The notes beneath the pieces are model-generated. The model saw only the letters and a program-made list of their open reading frames with translations. It ran no database searches and was not told where the DNA came from. Positions 18,759 to 26,841 of a stretch of DNA of 64,000 bases are shown here, piece after piece (positions within the stretch are counted from its first letter, which is position 1; every line of letters begins with the position of its first letter). The stretch is from Aureibaculum luteum. Lineage in GTDB: Bacteria > Bacteroidota > Bacteroidia > Flavobacteriales > Flavobacteriaceae. Location: positions 62,001 through 126,000 of the forward strand of contig NZ_QRGD01000007.1 of assembly GCF_003449015.1 (NCBI RefSeq), given 5' to 3'. The translations under genes were made by a program, and so were the position numbers.

Positions 18759-18961
18759 GATGGGAAGAAATGTGAGTTAGACAAAAAATAATCAATGTTT
18801 AGCAATTTAAGAAGAAATAATTGATTTTTTAATACATAATAGCGTGGTTGTACTACTAATTAAAAAAATCTACTTTGAAAAAATAAATGAAATTGAAAAA
18901 AAGCTGTTATATTGGATTAATTTAAAATTAATTGTATATCCGTTTTTTGTCATATGGTTTC

Positions 18962-19060
18962 CACGTCACCCTGAATTTATTTCAGGGTCTCATCTTATGA
19001 GTTTGATTTACAGCATTATGAGATTCTGAAACTCCCGAGGCTTCGGGACAGAATGACGTC
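18962..19060. repeat. MITE/REP-like palindromic element
   Basis: The ~99-bp element is bounded by inverted ACGTCA (18963-18968) and TGACGT (19054-19059) and has GTCTCAT / ATGAGATTC arms inside. Two smaller hairpins sit within it: CCCTGAA-TTTAT-TTCAGGG and TCCCGA-ggct-TCGGGA. Its composition and shape resemble dispersed non-coding repeats common in Bacteroidota chromosomes. It fills the middle of the 343-bp gap between the divergent peptidase and sialidase genes. I see nothing definite in the rest of that gap. Confidence 0.65.
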
Positions 19061-19101
19061 CCTTGTTACTTTATGTTACTTTACGGTTAATCAAAAAAAT
19101 A

Positions 19102-20220
19102 ATGAAAAAAATAATTCTAATTTTAATAACGATAACAAGTACAATCGCTTTTGGTCAAAATAAAGATACTAAAGTAGCAGAAGGTATAATTGAATATGAA
19201 GATTTATTTAATAATGCTATGGCTGATAGTGTTAGTTGTTACCGTATACCTTCCTTAGTTACTGCTCCAAACGGAGACCTAATTGCCGCTATTGACGAGC
19301 GTGTACCTTCTTGTGGTGATTTAAAATGGAGTAAGGAAATTAATATCGTTATTAGGCGTAGCTCAGACAACGGCAAAACTTGGTCAGCTATTGAACGTGT
19401 AGTCGATTTTCCATATGGACAATCAGCCTCAGATCCTTCTATGATTGTGGATATTAAAACCAATGAAATTTTTATGTTCTATAATTATATGGATTTGGAC
19501 AAGGAGTTAAATGTTTATTATTTACATGTTGCCAAAAGCTCTGATAATGGGCTAACATGGAGTAAACCTGAAGATATTACCTCCCAAATTGCAAAACCAG
19601 AATGGCATAACGATTTTAAATTTATAACCTCAGGGAGAGGTATACAAACTAAAGACGGACGATTACTGCATTGCATGGTTAACTTAGAAAGCGGCATGCA
19701 TGTTTTCGGCAGTAACGATCATGGTAAGTCATGGTTTTTTATAGATAGTCCCTTAAAACCAGCAGATGAATCTAAAATAATTGAATTGTTTGACGGAACA
19801 TTAATGATTAATGCTCGCGTCAGTAAAGCGGGAATGCGTTATATCCATACTTCTAAAGACAATGGTAAAACGTGGAAAACCAAACCACAACCCGAGTTGA
19901 TTGACCCTGCTTGTAATGCCAGTATAATAAGATATACTTCCATTGAAGATGGTTATAAAAAGAATAGATTGCTTTTTTCTAACGCCAATAGTAAAGACCA
20001 AAGAGAAAATCTCACTGTAAAAATTAGTTATGACGAAGGTAAAACCTGGTCAAAAGGGAAAACTGTGTATAGTGGAAGTTCTGCATATTCTTCTTTAACC
20101 ATTCTTAAAAATGGCGATATTGGTTTGTTTTTTGAAAAGGATAATTATACTGAAAATCCTTTTGTAAGCTTTTCATTGGAATGGTTAACTGATGGTAAGG
20201 ATAGGTTGGAGAAGAGGTAA
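19102..20220 (+). CDS. Sialidase/neuraminidase-like BNR-repeat glycosidase (GH33 type)
   Basis: A secreted six-bladed propeller enzyme predicted to release sialic acid or a related sugar. I chose the ATG at 19102, not the upstream in-frame ATG at 19063, because it starts a clean signal peptide (MKKIILILIT... to FGQN, ~19). The N-terminal arginine motif is YRIP (R48). Five Asp-boxes of the S-x-D-x-G-x-T/S-W type lie near 87-94, 146-153, 204-211, 251-258 and 309-316. R277 and R289 are candidates for the other two triad arginines. It may act with the sulfatase nearby. Some GH33-like proteins act on other acidic sugars. Confidence 0.82.
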   Translation: MKKIILILITITSTIAFGQNKDTKVAEGIIEYEDLFNNAMADSVSCYRIPSLVTAPNGDLIAAIDERVPSCGDLKWSKEINIVIRRSSDNGKTWSAIERVVDFPYGQSASDPSMIVDIKTNEIFMFYNYMDLDKELNVYYLHVAKSSDNGLTWSKPEDITSQIAKPEWHNDFKFITSGRGIQTKDGRLLHCMVNLESGMHVFGSNDHGKSWFFIDSPLKPADESKIIELFDGTLMINARVSKAGMRYIHTSKDNGKTWKTKPQPELIDPACNASIIRYTSIEDGYKKNRLLFSNANSKDQRENLTVKISYDEGKTWSKGKTVYSGSSAYSSLTILKNGDIGLFFEKDNYTENPFVSFSLEWLTDGKDRLEKR

Positions 20221-20239
20221 GGTCTAAAAAAACCACCAT

Positions 20240-20617
20240 TTACAAACTCGCGAGAACAGGGGGGATAATAAGAACTAATAGAAAAGAGGCTAACATATAG
20301 CTTAAAGTGATTTTCCAGTTCATTTTATGCTCTTCATCTGAGAAATCTTCATATTTATTTATAATGTCCTTATACCAACTCTTATAATAAATGATTGCTA
20401 AATTTAAAATTAATAAAAGAATAAATATAAAAACAAACAATAGTTTTCCTAACTTTTCGTACACATTATAATCCAATATTTTTTTAATAAAACTAAAAAT
20501 GACCAAAATATTGAAACCTTCTATTGTCGCAAAAACCATCGCTGCAGTTGATTTATCATTTTTTCTTATTGATCTATATACATAATAATATATAAAAGAG
20601 TAAACTTTTTTAATCAT
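20240..20617 (-). CDS. Small membrane protein of unknown function
   Basis: A 125-residue protein with three hydrophobic segments (~28-47, ~58-77, ~104-122) separated by charged loops (SWYKDIINKYEDFSDEEHK). No family is recognised. It lies between the convergent sialidase gene and the sulfatase gene, 43 bp downstream of the sulfatase stop region on the opposite side. Many flavobacterial genomes carry small proteins of this type. The function cannot be inferred. Confidence 0.6.
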   Translation of the reverse strand: MIKKVYSFIYYYVYRSIRKNDKSTAAMVFATIEGFNILVIFSFIKKILDYNVYEKLGKLLFVFIFILLLILNLAIIYYKSWYKDIINKYEDFSDEEHKMNWKITLSYMLASFLLVLIIPPVLASL

Positions 20618-20660
20618 TATTAACTTTATTCCTAGCTCCAGTAAGTTTTACTATTATAAA

Positions 20661-22286
20661 CTAATGTCTTTTCAAATCCTTATACAATTCAATATATTGA
20701 TTATCCAACGTTTCAGAATCTTTATATTTTTCTCGAGTTTCTTTTAACTTTTGTTTCATTTCAGCAATTTCATCAGCATAGTTTTTATCATTGATAAGGT
20801 TATTCATTTCTTGTGGGTCTTTTTTACGGTCATAAAATTCCCATGTATCTATATCATGATAAAAATGTATGATTTTAAATTCTTTAGTAGCAATACCATA
20901 ATGGCGTTTTACAGCGTGTTCTGCAGGGTATTCATAATAATGATAATACACAGCATCTCTGTCCCATTTTTCTTTTTGACCTTTTAAAAGAGGCACTAGG
21001 CTTTCACCTTGCATATCATCAGGTGCTTTAACACCAGCTATTTCAAGAAAGGTTTGAGCAAAATCAAGGTTTTGCACCATTTCATCTTCTGTGGTGCCCG
21101 CTGTAATTTTGTTGGGCCATTTTATCAATAAAGGTGTTTTAAAAGACTCATCATACATAAAACGTTTATCAAACCAACCATGTTCACCAAGATAGAAACC
21201 TTGGTCTGATGTATAAATAATAACTGTATTATCTGATAATTTTTCTTCATCTAAATAATCTAACATTCTACCCACATTATCATCAACTGAAGCAATAGTG
21301 CCTAAATAATCTTGTAAATAACGTTGGTATTTCCATTCCATTAGTTGTTTATCGTCCATCGTAGGGTATCGCTTTTCGAAATCGGCAATAATAGGATTGT
21401 AAACACTATCCCAACTACTACGTTGTTCAGGAGTCATACGTTTTGTTTCAGACCTTCCCATTCGATCAAAAATGTTTAATTTTTTTAGAACTTCCTGATC
21501 AATTTTGTTATCATATGCCAAATGCATATGCTTTAAAATATTCATTTCAGCAGTTTTTGCAGCCACTCTACCTTCATAATTATCGAATAAAGTTTCTGGT
21601 AATGGAAATGTCTTTTTGGTATATTCTTTATAATATTTTTCAGTTGGGTACCAAGCTCTATGTGGTGCTTTGTGCAAATACATTAATAAAAAAGGTTTTT
21701 CAGTATCTCTTCTGTTTTTTAACCAATCAAGAGCTAAGTCCGTGGTAATGTCGGTTACATAACCATTTATCGTGGTATCACCTTTTTGAGTTATAAACTT
21801 TGGGTTATAATAATTTCCTTGTCCTGGTAAGATTTTAAATTCATCAAAACCTTTCGGATTGTTACCAAAATGTAATTTACCAAACATGGCCGTTTGGTAA
21901 CCCGCATTTTGCAACAATTGTGGAAAAGTGACATTGGTGGTATCAAAGGCACTCAAATTATCAATCTTTCCATTTAAATGGCTGTGTTTTCCTGTTAATA
22001 TAACTGCCCTTGAAGGTGCACAAATAGAGTTGGTAACGCTAGCATTGTTAAAAAGCATACCTTCATTGGCAAGCCTATCAATATTTGGAGTTTTTATTAA
22101 CTTATCAGAATAGGCACTTATGGCTTGATAAGCATGATCGTCTGACATAATAAAAACAATATTGGGTTTTTTATTTTCTTCCGTTGGTGTTTTGTCGTTT
22201 TTTTGTTCAGTTTTACATGATGTCATAAATAACAAAATGCTGGTTAATACTGCAAACTTGAATGTGCTGATTGGGTTGATGGTCAT
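20661..22286 (-). CDS. Sulfatase (type I, formylglycine-dependent), lipoprotein
   Basis: It hydrolyses sulfate esters, probably from a sulfated glycan. The lipoprotein signal ends at Cys24 (MTSC). Metal-binding aspartates are in MSDDHAY (D49, D50). The C-x-P-S-R motif CAPSRAVLTG-like segment has Cys89, to be converted to formylglycine, and R93. A second metal site is YTSDQGF with GEHGWFDKR near 360-375. The tail WEFYDRKKDPQEMNNL is typical of the S1 family. The overall form resembles N-acetylglucosamine-6-sulfatase-like members, but the substrate is uncertain. Formylglycine maturation needs an enzyme encoded elsewhere. Confidence 0.92.
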   Translation of the reverse strand: MTINPISTFKFAVLTSILLFMTSCKTEQKNDKTPTEENKKPNIVFIMSDDHAYQAISAYSDKLIKTPNIDRLANEGMLFNNASVTNSICAPSRAVILTGKHSHLNGKIDNLSAFDTTNVTFPQLLQNAGYQTAMFGKLHFGNNPKGFDEFKILPGQGNYYNPKFITQKGDTTINGYVTDITTDLALDWLKNRRDTEKPFLLMYLHKAPHRAWYPTEKYYKEYTKKTFPLPETLFDNYEGRVAAKTAEMNILKHMHLAYDNKIDQEVLKKLNIFDRMGRSETKRMTPEQRSSWDSVYNPIIADFEKRYPTMDDKQLMEWKYQRYLQDYLGTIASVDDNVGRMLDYLDEEKLSDNTVIIYTSDQGFYLGEHGWFDKRFMYDESFKTPLLIKWPNKITAGTTEDEMVQNLDFAQTFLEIAGVKAPDDMQGESLVPLLKGQKEKWDRDAVYYHYYEYPAEHAVKRHYGIATKEFKIIHFYHDIDTWEFYDRKKDPQEMNNLINDKNYADEIAEMKQKLKETREKYKDSETLDNQYIELYKDLKRH

Positions 22287-22482
22287 TTTAAAAAAGATTA
22301 TTGCTTATTGTGTAAAGTTAAACTTATTAATTCTTTTTTTGCTAAAGTTGCTTTTTTATAATAAACGAGAAAATAACTTTTACTAAAATTTAGGCTGAGG
22401 GCATCTTTTAGTCTTTTATTAAAAATGAAAGTTAGGTATTATTGAAAATTCAATAAAAAAGAGTATATATCACTAAAAATAA

Positions 22483-22513
22483 TTTGTTTATTAAATTTTT
22501 AATAATAGATTTG
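22483..22513 (+). promoter_or_regulatory. Promoter of the aromatic amino acid operon (TTTG-N19-TAGATTTG)
   Basis: A -33 box TTTG (22483-22486) and a -7 box TAGATTTG (22506-22513) are separated by 19 bp, an exact match to the Bacteroidota housekeeping consensus TTTG-N19-21-TAnnTTTG. Transcription would start near 22518, just ahead of the leader peptide start at 22532. The bases 22287-22482 back to the divergent sulfatase gene show no other clear signal. Confidence 0.75.
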
Positions 22514-22531
22514 TCTTTTCAAACAGAGAAA

Positions 22532-22621
22532 ATGAATTTATTTAACACTTGGCAAGCTTATTTCTACTTCTTTTATTTTTATAAGATGGAGCGAGGCTTT
22601 GTTGGTGTTTTAGAACAATAA
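22532..22621 (+). CDS. Aromatic leader peptide (29 aa) of an attenuator
   Basis: This short reading frame has 6 Phe, 4 Tyr and 1 Trp among 29 codons. Residues 10-17 are YFYFFYFY, an uninterrupted run of eight regulatory codons at 22559-22582, and Trp is at residue 7. The start lies ~14 bp after the predicted transcription start. A ribosome stalled in the run leaves 22592-22599 free. One that reaches the stop codon at 22619 covers or disrupts it. This is the layout of a pheL-type leader peptide, and the operon it precedes makes Phe and Tyr. Confidence 0.87.
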   Translation: MNLFNTWQAYFYFFYFYKMERGFVGVLEQ

Positions 22622-22650
22622 TTTATAAACACAATCATATATAAGCCTCG
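22592..22650 (+). promoter_or_regulatory. Antiterminator pairing of the attenuator
   Basis: CGAGGCTT at 22592-22599, inside the leader peptide frame, is complementary to AAGCCTCG at 22643-22650, which is also the 5' arm of the terminator. Eight base pairs plus a flanking G-U can form, so this pairing and the terminator exclude each other. Charged-tRNA shortage should favour this structure and read-through into pheA. Confidence 0.78.
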
Positions 22651-22669
22651 TTAATTCGAGGCTTTTTTT
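22643..22669 (+). terminator. Attenuator terminator upstream of pheA
   Basis: A perfect 8-bp stem AAGCCTCG / CGAGGCTT with loop TTAATT is followed by a run of T. It sits 21 bp after the leader peptide stop and 67 bp before the pheA start, with no complete gene needing a terminator there. Its 3' arm (22657-22664) is identical to the antiterminator segment at 22592-22599. Confidence 0.88.
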
Positions 22670-22735
22670 ATGAATTGATTTAAACTTTTTAAGGATAGAT
22701 TAAGTTTTAACCAATTCAATTGTAAATTTTTAAAC

Positions 22736-23572
22736 ATGAATATTGCTATTCAAGGTATTTTAGGCTCATTTCACCACATCGTGGCTCATCAATATTTTGG
22801 TGAAGATGTTAATTTAACAGAGTGCTTATCTTTTGATGTAATGCCTCAACTAATGAATTCAAATAAAGTAGACGGAGCGGTTATGGCCATTGAAAATACG
22901 TTAGCAGGTTCTATTTTATCAAATTATGCTTTGATTGATGAATTCGATTTAAGAATACATGGTGAAGTACATTTACCTATTCATCATAATTTAATGGCAT
23001 TAGAAGGGCAGTCATTATCAGACATAAAAGAAGTATGGTCGCACCCTATGGCTATATTACAATGTAGAAAATACTTTAGAGATTATCCAAATATTAAATT
23101 GGTTGAAGAAAGTGATACGGCTGAGGTTGCAAAACAAATACAAGATAAAAAGTTGATGGGTATTGCTGCTATTGCGAGTAATATGGCTGCTGAAATATAT
23201 AATTTGAATATCATTGAAAGTGAAATACAGACAAGGAAGCTAAACTATACCCGCTTTTTTATATTAAAGAAAAGCAATGGTAATATTCATACAACAAACG
23301 AAGTTAATAAAGCATCGTTACGCTTTGTAACACACCATCATACAGGAAGTTTGTCTGAGGTATTGCGTATTTTTGCAAACTTTAATATGAACCTGTCCAA
23401 AATACAATCGTTACCAATTATTGATAACCCTTGGAATTATTCTTTTTTTGCAGATGTTGTTTTTGATGATTATGAACAATTTCAGAAGGCAATTATAGAA
23501 GTTAAAAATAAAGTGAGTGATTTAAAAGTAATAGGAGAATACCAACAAAGTAAACGTAAGCATGACAGCTAA
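22736..23572 (+). CDS. pheA: Prephenate dehydratase
   Basis: It converts prephenate to phenylpyruvate, the committed step to phenylalanine. The catalytic domain (~1-180) has GAVMAIENTLAGSI near 38-50 and a TRFFILKK segment near 170. The ACT domain (~195-272) has HHTGSLSEVLRIFANFNMNLSKIQS, where phenylalanine would bind for feedback inhibition. It is a stand-alone dehydratase without a fused chorismate mutase; that activity is instead fused to the DAHP synthase three genes down. Its 3' end overlaps the aminotransferase start by 11 bp. An attenuator controls its 5' side. Confidence 0.94.
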   Translation: MNIAIQGILGSFHHIVAHQYFGEDVNLTECLSFDVMPQLMNSNKVDGAVMAIENTLAGSILSNYALIDEFDLRIHGEVHLPIHHNLMALEGQSLSDIKEVWSHPMAILQCRKYFRDYPNIKLVEESDTAEVAKQIQDKKLMGIAAIASNMAAEIYNLNIIESEIQTRKLNYTRFFILKKSNGNIHTTNEVNKASLRFVTHHHTGSLSEVLRIFANFNMNLSKIQSLPIIDNPWNYSFFADVVFDDYEQFQKAIIEVKNKVSDLKVIGEYQQSKRKHDS

Positions 23573-24716
23573 AGCCAACAGATTAAATAGCGTAAAGGAG
23601 TACTATTTTTCTCGTAAATTAAGGGAAGTTCGTCAGCTTAAGGCAGCTGGCAAACCTATAATTAATATTGGTATTGGGAGTCCTGATCTGGATCCACCAA
23701 TTACTGTAAGTAGAGCAATGCAGAATGCGTTGGAACAAAATAATATTCACGGTTACCAAAGTTATCAAGGTTTACCAGAGTTTAGAGCTGCCATTTCTAA
23801 TTTCTATAATAAATATTACGATGTTGATATAAACCCAGAGAATGAAATTTTGCCTTTAATGGGTTCCAAAGAAGGCATAATGCACATTTCGATGGCATTT
23901 TTAAATGTAGGTGATGAAGTTTTAATTCCAAATCCTGGTTATCCAACATATACTTCAGTTACTAATTTATTAGAAGCTAAACCTGTGTATTACGATTTGG
24001 TGGATGAAAACAATTGGTTACCTGATTTAGAAACCTTAGAAAAATCTGATTTGTCTAAAGTTAAGTTAATGTGGGTAAATTATCCTCATATGCCAACAGG
24101 TAAAAAGCCAACAAAAGAGTTGTTTAAAAACCTGATTGCCTTTGCGAAAAAGTATGATATTATTTTAATAAATGACAATCCATATAGTTTTATCTTAAAT
24201 GATAATCCGCTTAGTATTCTAAATATAGATGGAGCAAAAGAGGTGGCGTTAGAGCTAAATTCACTCAGTAAAACTTTTAATATGGCAGGTTGGCGTGTAG
24301 GTATGTTATTGGGTTCTGCTGAGCATATGAATACGGTTTTACAGGTAAAAAGTAATATGGATTCAGGAATGTTTTATGGCATTCAACAGGGAGCAATTGC
24401 AGCCTTACAATCGGATAATAGTTGGTTTAATAACCTAAATATTATTTATGAAAAACGTAGAAATATAGCTTGGAAGATTGCCGATGCGTTAGGTTGTACA
24501 TATGACAAGGATGCCTCTGGTTTGTTTGTTTGGGCAAAATTACCAATTGGATTAACAGCAGTGCAAACAGCAGATGATTTATTATATACCTATGATGTGT
24601 TTTTAGCTCCAGGTACTATTTTTGGAACTAATGGAGAAGGCTATATAAGACTTTCATTATGTGTTACAGAAGAAGTTTTAAGCGAAGTATTAAGTCGAAT
24701 ATTGAGAGCTAATTAA
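23562..24716 (+). CDS. Class I/II PLP aminotransferase (aromatic)
   Basis: It is predicted to transaminate phenylpyruvate and hydroxyphenylpyruvate, closing Phe and Tyr synthesis. The PLP lysine is in SLSKTFNMAGWRVG, with the preceding NDNPYSF (aspartate contacting the PLP ring nitrogen) and NPGYPTY blocks typical of fold type I. The length of 384 fits LL-DAP/aspartate-like aminotransferases. It starts inside the pheA 3' end and is followed directly by tyrA, so translation is probably coupled. Aromatic specificity comes from context, not from a diagnostic residue. Confidence 0.9.
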   Translation: MTAKANRLNSVKEYYFSRKLREVRQLKAAGKPIINIGIGSPDLDPPITVSRAMQNALEQNNIHGYQSYQGLPEFRAAISNFYNKYYDVDINPENEILPLMGSKEGIMHISMAFLNVGDEVLIPNPGYPTYTSVTNLLEAKPVYYDLVDENNWLPDLETLEKSDLSKVKLMWVNYPHMPTGKKPTKELFKNLIAFAKKYDIILINDNPYSFILNDNPLSILNIDGAKEVALELNSLSKTFNMAGWRVGMLLGSAEHMNTVLQVKSNMDSGMFYGIQQGAIAALQSDNSWFNNLNIIYEKRRNIAWKIADALGCTYDKDASGLFVWAKLPIGLTAVQTADDLLYTYDVFLAPGTIFGTNGEGYIRLSLCVTEEVLSEVLSRILRAN

Positions 24717-25568
24717 ATGGAAAAAGTAGTTGTTATCGGTTTAGGGTTAATAGGAGGTTCAATGGCAATTGACCTCAAGAAATATGGTAATTATCATATT
24801 ATTGGAATTGATAGAAATGTAAATCACACTAGTAAAGCGTTGGAATTGGGTATAATAGATGAAATTGGTACGGATTCAACTCTAGCTGAAGCAGATGTTG
24901 TAATTGTTGCTGTTCCTGCCGATGCTATACCGCCAGTTACAAAATCAGTTTTAGACCAAATTAATGAAAACACATTAGTTTTTGATGTTGGGTCAGTGAA
25001 AGGACAAGTTTGTAATCAGGTCAAAGAACATCCCAATAGAAAGAATTATGTCGCAGCCCACCCTATTGCTGGTACTGAGTTTTCAGGTCCAGAAGCAGCA
25101 TTTAGTGGTTTGTTTACCAATAAGATTAATATAATTTGTGAAAAAAAGTTATCCGATAAAAAAATATTAGAAAAAGCATTACAAATTTTTGATAAATTAG
25201 AAATGCGAACCACTTTTATGAAAGCTGACGAGCATGATAAACACATTGCTTATGTTTCGCATTTATCGCATATAAGTTCATTTATGTTGGGTAAAACGGT
25301 ACTAGAAATTGAGCCAAATGAAAAGAATATTTTTAATATGGCAGGGAGTGGATTTAGATCAACGGTTCGTTTGGCAAAAAGTTCACCCGCAATGTGGACA
25401 CCTATTTTCTTGCAAAACAAAGAGAACGTTTTAAAATCATTAACCGAGTATATTAAAAACCTAGAAACCTTTAAAAATAAGATTGAAGAGGGCTCAAATG
25501 AGGAGGTTTTTAATATTATGGAGAACACAAACAGAATTAAAAACATACTAGATGGTATTGTTAAGTAA
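24717..25568 (+). CDS. tyrA: Prephenate dehydrogenase
   Basis: It oxidises prephenate to 4-hydroxyphenylpyruvate for tyrosine. The N-terminal Rossmann motif is VVIGLGLIGGSMA (4-16). VFDVGSVKG (~88-96), the AAHPIAGTE block (~112-120) and the helical HLSHISSF dimerisation region follow. At 283 residues it is the short form without ACT or chorismate mutase domains, so feedback control may lie elsewhere. The ATG directly abuts the aminotransferase TAA. Confidence 0.94.
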   Translation: MEKVVVIGLGLIGGSMAIDLKKYGNYHIIGIDRNVNHTSKALELGIIDEIGTDSTLAEADVVIVAVPADAIPPVTKSVLDQINENTLVFDVGSVKGQVCNQVKEHPNRKNYVAAHPIAGTEFSGPEAAFSGLFTNKINIICEKKLSDKKILEKALQIFDKLEMRTTFMKADEHDKHIAYVSHLSHISSFMLGKTVLEIEPNEKNIFNMAGSGFRSTVRLAKSSPAMWTPIFLQNKENVLKSLTEYIKNLETFKNKIEEGSNEEVFNIMENTNRIKNILDGIVK

Positions 25569-25652
25569 TTAAGCATCTAGAAATCAATACGTAAAAAACA
25601 ATTAATAATAAATATAATACGCAGTAGTATTTAATCGCAAACAGAAGAAATT

Positions 25653-26732
25653 ATGGAATCAGTAGACTTTTCAACATGGTTAAAGAAGATGGAGTTAAAC
25701 CATCCTTTAGTAATTGCCGGCCCATGTAGTGCAGAAACGGAAGAGCAAGTTTTAAAAATAGCTCATCAACTAAAAGAAACGGATGCTACTGTTTTTAGAG
25801 CAGGTATTTGGAAACCAAGAACACGTCCTGGAAATTTTGAAGGCAATGGTGTAAAAGCATTACCATGGATGGCCAAAGTAAAGGAAGAAACAGGAATGTT
25901 AACTACCGTTGAGGTGGCTAATGCAGAGCATGCTAAGTTAGCTTTAGAATTTGATATTGATATCATTTGGATTGGTGCAAGAACAACTGTAAATCCTTTT
26001 GCTGTACAAGAAATTGCAGATGCATTGGCAGGTACTGATAAAATAGTGTTGGTAAAAAATCCTATAAATCCTGATTTAGAATTGTGGATTGGTGCTATTG
26101 AGCGTTTACATACTATGGGAATTAAAAATTTAGGAGCTATTCATAGAGGTTTTTCTTCTTTTAAAAAGACGAAATATAGAAATACTCCACAATGGCAAAT
26201 TCCTATTGCATTAAAACAAAGATTTCCAACATTACCAATAATTAATGATCCTTCTCACATTTGTGGTGAGCGTGAAGGTATATTTGATGTATGTCAGACT
26301 TCTTTAGATTTAAAATTTGAAGGCTTAATGATAGAAACGCATTTTGACCCTGATAATGCTTGGAGTGATGCTAAACAACAAATTACACCAGCTAGATTAA
26401 ATGAAATTACTGAAGAGCTTAAAGTTCGTAAAGGGAGAGTCGAAGAAAAAGATTCTTTAGATAAATTAAATAATTTGAGAGCTCAAATCAATGTGTTAGA
26501 CAAACAATTAATTGATTTATTAGCCGATAGAATGGATGTTGTTGAAAACATTGGTAAAGTGAAAAAAGAAAGTAATGTTGCTATTTTACAACGTAGTCGA
26601 TGGTCAGAAGTTATGCAGGGAATGGTTAATGAAGGTAAACAAAACGGGCTTAGTGAAGATTTTATAGAAAAAATATTCAAATCTATCCATCAAGAGTCTA
26701 TCGAACATCAAGAGAAAATTGTAAATAGTTAG
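25653..26732 (+). CDS. aroG: Bifunctional DAHP synthase / chorismate mutase
   Basis: It joins the first shikimate reaction (PEP + erythrose-4-phosphate to DAHP) to chorismate mutase. Residues ~1-255 are a type I-beta DAHP synthase with VIAGPCSAET (19-28), RAGIWKPRTRPGNFEG (~48-63), and NDPSHICGE. Residues ~270-350 are an AroQ-type mutase: LRAQINVLDKQLIDLLADRM and a QRSRW stretch. In such fusions the mutase domain often serves as the allosteric prephenate sensor. It is the last gene of the operon, 84 bp after tyrA, and is followed by a strong terminator. Confidence 0.94.
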   Translation: MESVDFSTWLKKMELNHPLVIAGPCSAETEEQVLKIAHQLKETDATVFRAGIWKPRTRPGNFEGNGVKALPWMAKVKEETGMLTTVEVANAEHAKLALEFDIDIIWIGARTTVNPFAVQEIADALAGTDKIVLVKNPINPDLELWIGAIERLHTMGIKNLGAIHRGFSSFKKTKYRNTPQWQIPIALKQRFPTLPIINDPSHICGEREGIFDVCQTSLDLKFEGLMIETHFDPDNAWSDAKQQITPARLNEITEELKVRKGRVEEKDSLDKLNNLRAQINVLDKQLIDLLADRMDVVENIGKVKKESNVAILQRSRWSEVMQGMVNEGKQNGLSEDFIEKIFKSIHQESIEHQEKIVNS

Positions 26733-26765
26733 TATTCAATTTTTGAAATATAATTAAAGATTACG

Positions 26766-26801
26766 TCCTACATGGTTTTCAAAACTATGTGGGATTTTTT
26801 T
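26766..26801 (+). terminator. Terminator of the aromatic operon
   Basis: Arms TCCTACAT (26766-26773) and ATGTGGGA (26787-26794) pair with one G-U. The inner GTTTT/AAAAC extends the stem, and a run of T follows. It lies 33 bp after the aroG stop. Confidence 0.8.
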
Positions 26802-26841
26802 ATATTGGAGGGGTTATTTTTAGTATTTTTATTCGAAATTT

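Noticed and set aside
18844-19029. A 61-codon frame covering part of the peptidase-sialidase gap
   Set aside because: It runs through the palindromic repeat element at 18962-19060, has low-complexity composition and no homologous pattern.
21443-21748. A 101-codon frame opposite the sulfatase gene
   Set aside because: It is the complement of a conserved sulfatase coding region with no independent signals.
22287-22735. A riboswitch or T-box as the controller of pheA
   Set aside because: The leader is short and fully explained by a peptide-coding frame, terminator and antiterminator. No T-box or other conserved aptamer motif is visible.
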